DNA from: an uncultured Clostridia bacterium | GTDB taxonomy: Bacteria; Bacillota; Clostridia; Oscillospirales; Acutalibacteraceae | Length of the DNA stretch: 6,217 nt | Reading direction: 5' to 3' | Assembly (NCBI GenBank): GCA_905236975.1 | Contig: CAJOQU010000116.1 | Location: 1-6,217 of the forward strand | In this document: positions 1 to 4,886 of the stretch, one piece after another | Layout: each line of letters opens with the position of its first letter | How positions within the stretch are numbered: the first letter of the stretch is position 1 | Program-made: the position numbers and the translations under genes | Notes under the pieces: model-generated | Databases searched by the model: none | The model's input: only the letters and a program-made list of their open reading frames with translations | What the model was told of the DNA's origin: nothing

Positions 1-446
1 ATCGCATTGCGGGGGGCGGCCGTGCAAAAGTGGAAAACCGCCCCGGCGTGACCCGCGGCAACCAATGGTTCACCATTGACAAGCAACTGGAACTGCTGGA
101 TACGCCCGGGGTACTTTGGCCGAAGTTTGAAGATCCAACCGTCGGGGAACATCTGGCTTTTACGGGTGCGGTGAAGGACACCGTTTTGGATACCGAACTG
201 CTGGCCGTGCGGCTTTTGGAACGGTTGCGTGTTCGGGAACAGCCGCTTTTGGAGGCGCGTTACGGCACACTGGATTTTTCGGGTGACGGCTACGATTTGT
301 TATGTCAAATCGGCAAAAAGCGGGGCATGATGATCAAGGGCGGCGAGACCGATACCGAACGTGCCGCCAACATGCTGTTAGAGGAATTCCGCACCTGCAA
401 AATCGGCAGGATCACATTGGAAAGGGCGGAGGAGACAAATGCCTGA
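1..446 (+). CDS. rbgA: Ribosome biogenesis GTPase RbgA (YlqF), C-terminal part only
   Basis: This is the 3' part of a circularly permuted GTPase that acts late in assembly of the 50S ribosomal subunit in the cytoplasm. The first full codon is at base 3, and 147 residues are present before the TGA at 444-446, about half of the usual length of roughly 280 residues. The fragment opens in the stretch after the P-loop (RIAGGGRAKVENRPGVTRG), where the RPGVT segment is the G2 switch region. The G3 motif DTPG follows in LELLDTPGVLWPKFED. The C-terminal helical RNA-binding domain ends with the family-typical pattern GGETDTERAANMLLEEFR and KIGRITLE. G4, G5 and the P-loop itself must lie upstream of the window. 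A GTG at base 30 is an internal valine codon, not a start. The gene overlaps rnhB by 8 bp, a common Firmicutes pairing. Identification is firm. Confidence 0.95.
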   Translation, partial: RIAGGGRAKVENRPGVTRGNQWFTIDKQLELLDTPGVLWPKFEDPTVGEHLAFTGAVKDTVLDTELLAVRLLERLRVREQPLLEARYGTLDFSGDGYDLLCQIGKKRGMMIKGGETDTERAANMLLEEFRTCKIGRITLERAEETNA

Positions 447-1041
447 TTTTACTTATGAAACCGACGCCATCCGGCAGGGAGCCCGCGTTGTGTGCGGGGT
501 AGATGAGGCCGGCCGCGGCCCTTTGGCAGGACCGGTATGCGCGGCGGCTGTGATTTTACCGGTTGATACGGTTATAGAGGGACTGAATGACTCTAAAAAA
601 TTGAGCGAAAAAAAGCGCGAGCTGCTGTATGATGTGATCTGTGAAAAGTCGATTGCCTATTCGGTTGCGTTCGGCACGTTAGAGGAAATCGAGCGATTGA
701 ATATTTTAGAAGCCACCTTTCTTGCCATGGAGCGAGCGGTGGCGGGATTGTCGGTGAAACCGGATTTTGCTTTGATTGACGGCAACCGCGCCCCAAAGCA
801 TTTGACCGTCCCCTGTCGCACGGTGGTGAAGGGCGACGCGCTTTCCTGCTCGATCGCGGCGGCCTCTGTTTTGGCAAAGGTTACCCGTGACCGCCTGATG
901 CCGGAGTACGACGCGCTTTACCCGCAGTACGGCTTTGCAAAGCACAAGGGCTACGGCACCAAAGAGCATATCGAGGCCATTCGCCGGCATGGTCCTTGCG
1001 CCATACACCGGCTTTCTTTTTTGAAAAATATTTTGGGGTGA
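439..1041 (+). CDS. rnhB: Ribonuclease HII
   Basis: This enzyme cleaves the RNA strand of RNA-DNA hybrids and starts removal of single ribonucleotides misincorporated into DNA. It has 200 residues, a normal length for the compact form without a long N-terminal extension. The signature GVDEAGRGPLAGPV starts at residue 20 and supplies catalytic D22 and E23. The other two acidic active-site residues are D114 in ALIDGN and D133 in VVKGD. The following SIAAASVLAKVTRD block and the HKGYGT motif (169-174) are also family hallmarks. The ATG at 439 is chosen because GGAGGAG at 428-434 lies just before it. The start sits inside the last codons of rbgA, so the two genes are probably translationally coupled. 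The stop lies within the ribosome binding site of yraN. Confidence 0.97.
   Translation: MPDFTYETDAIRQGARVVCGVDEAGRGPLAGPVCAAAVILPVDTVIEGLNDSKKLSEKKRELLYDVICEKSIAYSVAFGTLEEIERLNILEATFLAMERAVAGLSVKPDFALIDGNRAPKHLTVPCRTVVKGDALSCSIAAASVLAKVTRDRLMPEYDALYPQYGFAKHKGYGTKEHIEAIRRHGPCAIHRLSFLKNILG
1035..1040 (+). promoter_or_regulatory. Ribosome binding site deciding the TTG start of yraN
   Basis: GGGGTG lies 5 nt before the TTG at 1046 and overlaps the last rnhB codons and part of its TGA stop. The ATG at 1041 cannot start this gene because it reads ATG-CTT-TGA. The TTG gives the family-typical N-terminus with NIGATGKRGED close to the first residue. Confidence 0.6.
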
Positions 1042-1045
1042 TGCT

Positions 1046-1408
1046 TTGAACATCGGAGCTACCGGTAAACGCGGGGAAGACATGGTCGCGCACTTTTTGC
1101 GGCAGCATGGCTGTGCCGTGATCAAGCGAAATTTTCAAACCCGTTTCGGTGAGATCGACATGATTGCGGAAACGTCGGAATATATTCTTTTTGTAGAGGT
1201 CAAGACCCGCCGGGAGGACAGCATGGTTTCCCCCGCCGAGTCGGTGACGGTCGCCAAACAGGAAAAAATCGCGGCGGCGGCCAAGATGTTTTTATCGTTT
1301 TACGAGACCGCGTTACAGCCGCGGTTTGATGTAGCGGAGGTTACGGTCACAACACGGCCGGACGGCAGCGAGGGCTATCGGCTGCGCTACATCAAAAACG
1401 CGTTTTGA
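1046..1408 (+). CDS. yraN: UPF0102 family protein YraN (endonuclease-fold, function unresolved)
   Basis: This is a 120-residue protein of the UPF0102/YraN family, which has the restriction-endonuclease-like fold; its cellular role is not established. The N-terminal GATGKRGEDMVAHFL helix is typical of the family. The core PD-(D/E)xK-like motif is visible as GEIDMIAE (D38) followed by LFVEVKTRR (E51, K53), which would form the metal-binding nuclease site. The length matches the usual 115-130 residues. The start is a TTG, supported by an adjacent ribosome binding site, and no in-frame ATG is near. Its place directly after rnhB, separated by 4 nt, is conserved in many Clostridia. Pairing with an RNase that acts on ribonucleotides in DNA suggests, but does not prove, a nucleic-acid maintenance role. 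Confidence 0.93.
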   Translation: MNIGATGKRGEDMVAHFLRQHGCAVIKRNFQTRFGEIDMIAETSEYILFVEVKTRREDSMVSPAESVTVAKQEKIAAAAKMFLSFYETALQPRFDVAEVTVTTRPDGSEGYRLRYIKNAF

Positions 1409-1442
1409 TCGGGCAAAAGGCGTTCCGCCGGATGGGCGTTTC

Positions 1443-1450
1443 AAGGAGGA
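1443..1450 (+). promoter_or_regulatory. Strong ribosome binding site for the TTG start at 1457
   Basis: AAGGAGGA, a near-perfect anti-16S match, sits 6 nt before the TTG at 1457. It settles the start, because the protein's metal-binding HCD motif begins only seven codons later and no in-frame ATG precedes it. Confidence 0.8.
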
Positions 1451-1456
1451 AACGGT

Positions 1457-2317
1457 TTGAAATATTTTGATCTGCACTGTGACACGCCGTATGAATGTTA
1501 CGAAAAAAGGCAGGATTTTTGGCAGAATCGGCTTGCTGTCTCAGGTCGGCAGGGAGCGGCTTTTACGGCTTGGCGGCAGGTTTTCGCGGTTTGGATTCGG
1601 GATGACGCGCCGCAGCCTTTTGCGCTTTATCAGAATGTTCTGCGGGATTTTAAAGAAAAGGTCAAAGCAAGGCCGCCGGTCTTGACCCCGCTTTTTGCGG
1701 TGGAAGGCGGCGCGGTGCTGGAAACGGATATTGACCGGTTGTATCAGTTAAAGGCGGACGGTGTTTGTGCGCTTACCCTTACCTGGAACGGCCAAAACCG
1801 CCTGGCGGGCGGTGCGCAGACCGACGCGGGATTGACCGATTTCGGCCGACAGGTCATTCATAAGCTGAATGAACTGATCATTGCCTGTGACCTTTCCCAT
1901 TTGAACGAAAAAAGTTTTTTTGGGGCGATCGAGGCGGCCGAGTATCCCATCGCCACCCATTCGTGTTGCCGTGCGCTGTGCGATCACCCACGCAATTTGA
2001 CCGATGAACAGCTGCGGCTGATCGGTGAAAAAAAGGGATTGATCGGCCTTTGCTTTTACCCTGTTTTTTTGGGCGGCGACCCGTTGGATATGATGTATCG
2101 GCATGTGGTGCATTTGTGTGAGCTGGGGCTTGAAGACCGCATTGCCCTGGGTTCTGATTTTGACGGCGCCGACATGCATGAAAGCCTTAATAAACTGGAA
2201 AAGGTGCCCGCGTTGTATCGCGCACTTTCGGAAAAAGGTCTGTCAGAAAAATTGCTTAAAAAAGTTTTTTGGCAAAACGCAAAGAATTATTTTGACAAAA
2301 GACTGTTTGTCATATAA
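1457..2317 (+). CDS. Membrane dipeptidase family (peptidase M19) zinc hydrolase
   Basis: This is a 286-residue binuclear zinc hydrolase of the renal-dipeptidase (M19) family, expected to split dipeptides, possibly including ones with a D-residue. No signal peptide or membrane segment is visible, so it is probably cytoplasmic despite the family name. The metal ligands can be placed by comparison with the human enzyme: H7 and D9 in DLHCDTP, E83 in AVEGG, H148 in CDLSH and H168 in ATHSCC. The acidic D234 in GSDFDG is also present. The human substrate-binding histidine before the second half is replaced by W110 in LTLTWNGQN, a form I recall in other bacterial M19 proteins. The start is TTG. It follows yraN by 48 bp and precedes thrC by 35 bp. 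The exact substrate cannot be read from sequence. Confidence 0.92.
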   Translation: MKYFDLHCDTPYECYEKRQDFWQNRLAVSGRQGAAFTAWRQVFAVWIRDDAPQPFALYQNVLRDFKEKVKARPPVLTPLFAVEGGAVLETDIDRLYQLKADGVCALTLTWNGQNRLAGGAQTDAGLTDFGRQVIHKLNELIIACDLSHLNEKSFFGAIEAAEYPIATHSCCRALCDHPRNLTDEQLRLIGEKKGLIGLCFYPVFLGGDPLDMMYRHVVHLCELGLEDRIALGSDFDGADMHESLNKLEKVPALYRALSEKGLSEKLLKKVFWQNAKNYFDKRLFVI

Positions 2318-2352
2318 AATAAAAAGGAAGTTTCCAGGTAGGAGTAACCGTT

Positions 2353-3846
2353 ATGAATTATATCAGTACCAGAAATCGATCGATCACCGCGACTGCCGCA
2401 GAGGCCATCGCCCAAGGCATTTCCGAAGAAGGCGGCCTGTTTGTGCCGGATTGCTTTCCCACCCTTGACGGGGAAGATTTTAAAGCACTGTGCGCGCTTG
2501 ATTACATTGGTCGTGCCAAGACGATTTTAAAACCGTTTTTAAATGATTTCACCGAGGAAGAGATCGCCCATTGCGTGGAGGGCGCTTACACCGGCAGCTT
2601 TGAGAACGAAGCCCCCGCTCCGCTGGTCAAAATGGCGGAAGGCGCCTATGTGTTGGAGCTTTGGCACGGTCCGACCTGCGCTTTTAAGGATTTGGCGCTG
2701 CAATTACTGCCGTACCTGCTTGTGACCTCGGCCGGAAAAACGGCGGGGGGCAAAAAAACGGTTATTTTGGTGGCAACTTCGGGTGATACCGGCAAGGCCG
2801 CGTTAGAGGGGTTCTGCGATGTTCCCAATACCGAAATCATTGTGTTTTACCCCAGTCAGGGCGTCAGCACAATGCAGAAACTGCAAATGGCCTCGCAAAA
2901 GGGTGAAAATGTGCATGTTTTCGGTATTCACGGCAATTTTGACGACGCGCAGACCGGCGTCAAGGCCATTTTCACCGATCCGGCTGTGAAGGCTGCGTTA
3001 GCGGCCAACAACATGCAGTTTTCCTCGGCCAATTCCATCAACTGGGGGCGGCTTGCACCGCAGATCGTGTATTATGTATCGGCTTATTGTGATCTGCTGA
3101 ACCGCGGGGAAGACCTGCAAAACGGCTTCAATGTGGTGGTGCCGACCGGCAATTTCGGCAACATTTTGGCCGCCTATTACGCCAAAAAAATGGGCGTGCC
3201 GATTGCAAAACTGATCTGTGCCTCGAACGCCAATAAGGTGTTGACCGACTTTATCGAAACCGGGATTTATGACCGCAACCGTGATTTTTATACCACCATT
3301 TCGCCATCAATGGATATTTTGATCTCCAGCAATCTGGAAAGAATGCTGTTCGAGCTTTCCGGCGGGGATGATAAGCAGGTGGCGGCCTGTCAGGCGCAGC
3401 TGGCAAAAACCGGTCGGTTTGAAATCTCGCCCGAGGTCAAAGCGAAAATGGATGAAATCTTTTGGGGCGGCTTTTGTGACGACAACGCGACCCGTGACAC
3501 CATTGCCCGCACCTTTACTGAAAAAGGCTATCTGTGTGATACCCATACCGCCGTGGCGGTCAATGTGTATGAGCAGTACCGGCAGGCAACCGGTGACAGC
3601 AGACCCTGTGTGATCGCCTCGACCGCCTCGCCCTATAAATTTGCCGACAGTGTGCTGACAGCCGTGGGGCAAAAAAAGGCGGACAGCGAGTTCGACAAGG
3701 TGCGACTGCTGTCCGAGCTTACTCACACAAGCATCCCCGCGCCCATTGCGGCATTGGAAAACGCCCATGTAAGATTTAAGGAAATTTGCGAAAAAGACCA
3801 AATGGCAAGCGCGGTCTTTGCGGCGCTTCAAATCACGCCGGACTGA
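2353..3846 (+). CDS. thrC: Threonine synthase
   Basis: This PLP enzyme converts O-phospho-L-homoserine to L-threonine and phosphate, the last step of threonine synthesis. It has 497 residues, which fits the longer class shared by E. coli and yeast rather than the short plant-like class. The N-terminal YISTRN segment and the SEEGGLFVP turn are typical. K112 in HGPTCAFKDLALQ is the PLP Schiff-base lysine. The phosphate-binding loop is SGDTG at 143-147, and SSANSINWGRLAPQIVYY (224-241) and PTGNFGN (264-270) are further family motifs. The ATG at 2353 has TAGGAG at 2339-2344, 8 nt upstream. No T-box, riboswitch or attenuator fits in the 35-bp gap before it. hom and thrB are not in the window. The gene ends 4 bp before the stop of the opposing DUF1540 gene. 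Confidence 0.97.
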   Translation: MNYISTRNRSITATAAEAIAQGISEEGGLFVPDCFPTLDGEDFKALCALDYIGRAKTILKPFLNDFTEEEIAHCVEGAYTGSFENEAPAPLVKMAEGAYVLELWHGPTCAFKDLALQLLPYLLVTSAGKTAGGKKTVILVATSGDTGKAALEGFCDVPNTEIIVFYPSQGVSTMQKLQMASQKGENVHVFGIHGNFDDAQTGVKAIFTDPAVKAALAANNMQFSSANSINWGRLAPQIVYYVSAYCDLLNRGEDLQNGFNVVVPTGNFGNILAAYYAKKMGVPIAKLICASNANKVLTDFIETGIYDRNRDFYTTISPSMDILISSNLERMLFELSGGDDKQVAACQAQLAKTGRFEISPEVKAKMDEIFWGGFCDDNATRDTIARTFTEKGYLCDTHTAVAVNVYEQYRQATGDSRPCVIASTASPYKFADSVLTAVGQKKADSEFDKVRLLSELTHTSIPAPIAALENAHVRFKEICEKDQMASAVFAALQITPD

Positions 3847-3850
3847 TCGC

Positions 3851-4018
3851 TTACTCCTTCACGCTGAAGGTGTCGCAGCAGGTATCGCTGCAGCAGGATG
3901 CTTCGCCGTGGCCAACCTGAATTTTACCGGCGGCGCAGGTGTTCTCCATAGTATGGTAGACACAGTTTTTGACGTCGCAGGAAATACATTGTCTGGTTTC
4001 ACAATTAGATTCTTGCAT
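3851..4018 (-). CDS. DUF1540 cysteine-rich miniprotein (55 residues)
   Basis: This small minus-strand gene encodes 55 residues with nine cysteines (6, 11, 14, 19, 28, 42, 43, 47, 48). The pattern CISCDVKNCVYH, then C28, KIQVG and a terminal CCDTF matches DUF1540 as I know it from Clostridia; the function of that family is unknown, and metal binding through the cysteines is an inference. The open frame extends upstream to 4132, but the ATG at 4018 is the better start: AAAGGA lies at 4028-4033 on the minus strand with 9 nt spacing, and the similarity begins here. The 38 upstream codons look unrelated. It converges with thrC (4 bp between stops) and diverges from the phosphoesterase gene. There is no signal peptide, so it is probably cytoplasmic. 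Confidence 0.85.
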   Translation of the reverse strand: MQESNCETRQCISCDVKNCVYHTMENTCAAGKIQVGHGEASCCSDTCCDTFSVKE

Positions 4019-4034
4019 ATCGATCTTTCCTTTC

Positions 4035-4050
4035 CGACCTTGTAAGGTCG
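4035..4050. repeat. Perfect palindrome (7-bp arms, 2-nt centre) before the DUF1540 gene
   Basis: CGACCTT-GT-AAGGTCG is a perfect inverted repeat lying 17-32 bp upstream of the DUF1540 start codon, just behind its ribosome binding site and inside the 84-bp divergent gap. It could be an operator for a dimeric regulator. In the minus-strand transcript it could also fold as a 6-bp stem with a 4-nt loop directly 5' of the ribosome binding site. No other copy was seen in the window. Chance occurrence of a short palindrome cannot be excluded. I could not place a convincing -35/-10 pair in either direction around it. Confidence 0.45.
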
Positions 4051-4091
4051 CCATTAGTATGCGTTGCTTGTTTTCAAATATACCGAAAAGC

Positions 4092-4096
4092 GGTGA
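4092..4096 (+). promoter_or_regulatory. Candidate ribosome binding site before a non-canonical start
   Basis: GGTGA matches the 3' part of the consensus GGAGGTGA and lies 3 nt before ATT (4100) and 6 nt before ATC (4103), the two candidate start codons of the phosphoesterase. It overlaps the in-frame TGA at 4094-4096, which limits how far upstream the gene can begin. No comparably good site stands before the ATG at 4157. Confidence 0.4.
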
Positions 4097-4102
4097 AACA
4101 TT

Positions 4103-4780
4103 ATCAGCATTTATGCCATATCCGACCTGCATTTATCATTCGGGGCGGATAAACCCATGTATGTTTTCAAAGGGTGGGAAAATCACATTGAACGACTTTC
4201 CGCCCACTGGAAAAGATTGATCACCCCGGAAGACACCGTTGTCTTACCGGGTGATTTTTCATGGGCTTTAAAGCTGGAAGATACCAAAGAGGATTTTGCC
4301 TTTTTGGAATCACTGCCCGGCAAAAAAATTTTACTGAAAGGCAATCATGATTTGTGGTGGAATACCAAAAAAAAATTGACCGATTTTTTGGATCAAAACG
4401 GATTTCGATCGGTCAGTGTGCTGTTTAACGATTGCATTGTGCGGGAAGGATTGGCCATTGCGGGTACACGCGGCTGGTTTTACGATGCAGGCGCCGACCG
4501 TAAGATTATCGCACGGGAAGCGGGCAGGCTATCGTTGTCGCTGGCGGCGGCCGAAAAAACCGGCTTGCCGATCCGCCTGTTTTTGCATTATCCGCCGGTC
4601 TATGGGGGAACCGTCTGTACCGAAATTTTTGAGGTCATCAAACAGTATGGCATCACCGAGGTCTGGCATGGACATATCCATGGCGCGGGCTTTCATAACG
4701 CCACATCTGAATATGACGGTGTGAAATTGCACCTGATTTCCTGTGATTGCATGGATTTTACACCGATTTTGATCGCGTAA
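4103..4780 (+). CDS. Calcineurin-like metallophosphoesterase, probable non-ATG start
   Basis: This is a binuclear metallophosphoesterase; the substrate is unknown. From codon 4103 it has 225 residues, close to what I recall for clostridial relatives. The metal-site motifs in order are D8-L-H10 in IYAISDLHLSF, D51 in LPGDFSW, N81-H82 in KGNHDLWW, H162 in LHYPP and H191/H193 in HGHIHG. The first motif lies upstream of the first ATG (4157), which alone would give a 207-residue protein lacking two metal ligands. Between the in-frame stop at 4094 and that ATG there is no ATG, GTG or TTG. By alignment to the usual M-x-I-Y-A-I start, ATC at 4103 is the best position, and ATT at 4100 is an alternative. 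Loss of the start codon, or a sequence error, is the other reading. It diverges from the DUF1540 gene, and tig follows with its own promoter. The family call is firm; the start is not. Confidence 0.88.
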   Translation: MSIYAISDLHLSFGADKPMYVFKGWENHIERLSAHWKRLITPEDTVVLPGDFSWALKLEDTKEDFAFLESLPGKKILLKGNHDLWWNTKKKLTDFLDQNGFRSVSVLFNDCIVREGLAIAGTRGWFYDAGADRKIIAREAGRLSLSLAAAEKTGLPIRLFLHYPPVYGGTVCTEIFEVIKQYGITEVWHGHIHGAGFHNATSEYDGVKLHLISCDCMDFTPILIA

Positions 4781-4822
4781 TATGGAAAATATGCCGAATT
4801 TACAGAAAGTTTAAAAAATCTA

Positions 4823-4851
4823 TGGAAAAAATTTCTTTCATATGTTATAAT
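4823..4851 (+). promoter_or_regulatory. Sigma-A-type promoter of tig with extended -10
   Basis: The -10 box TATAAT (4846-4851) is a perfect consensus and is preceded by TG at 4843-4844, giving the extended form TGTTATAAT. TGGAAA at 4823-4828 is a fair -35 (4 of 6 to consensus) with an ideal 17-bp spacer. Transcription would begin near 4858, leaving a leader of about 29 nt before the tig ATG. The surrounding AT-rich stretch contrasts with the genes on either side. Confidence 0.85.
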
Positions 4852-4874
4852 ACTTGAAGTTATGCAAATGATGC

Positions 4875-4880
4875 GGAGGA
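4875..4880 (+). promoter_or_regulatory. Ribosome binding site of tig
   Basis: GGAGGA lies 6 nt before the ATG at 4887. It distinguishes this start from the nearby upstream ATGs at 4862, 4868 and 4871, which lie before the site. Confidence 0.8.
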
Positions 4881-4886
4881 ATCATA

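Noticed and set aside
706..1125. Long minus-strand open frame opposite rnhB and yraN
   Set aside because: It lies antisense to two well-identified genes and has a composition typical of a shadow frame, with no ribosome binding site or recognisable motif.
1391..1409. Inverted repeat ATCAAAA-ACGCG-TTTTGAT across the yraN stop codon
   Set aside because: The stem is AT-rich and weak and is not followed by a T-run. It falls in coding sequence and is probably chance; it is not a credible terminator.
1908..2270. Two copies of a near-palindrome of six A, G, six T (1908-1921 and 2258-2270) in the dipeptidase gene
   Set aside because: Both are explained by coding for Lys followed by Ser/Val-Phe-Phe, with no wider repeat around them.
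3856..3870. Perfect 6-bp hairpin CCTTCA-CGC-TGAAGG near the thrC/DUF1540 junction, possibly a shared terminator
   Set aside because: It lies within the last codons of the DUF1540 gene, the stem is short, and no T-run follows on either strand.
4056..4110. A frameshift joining the ATG at 4059 to the phosphoesterase frame, as an explanation of the missing start
   Set aside because: It would add an N-terminal extension unlike the family, whereas the family similarity begins almost exactly at the ATC/ATT codons; a rare or lost start is simpler.
3969..4220. Plus-strand open frame of 83 codons across the divergent gap
   Set aside because: It is antisense to the DUF1540 gene and out of frame with the phosphoesterase, has no ribosome binding site, and its translation resembles no family I know.
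4781..4829. Direct repeat TATGGAAAA at 4781-4789 and 4821-4829, 40 bp apart, the second overlapping the tig -35 box
   Set aside because: It is only nine bases in AT-rich DNA, with no third copy and no symmetry; too weak to call an operator.
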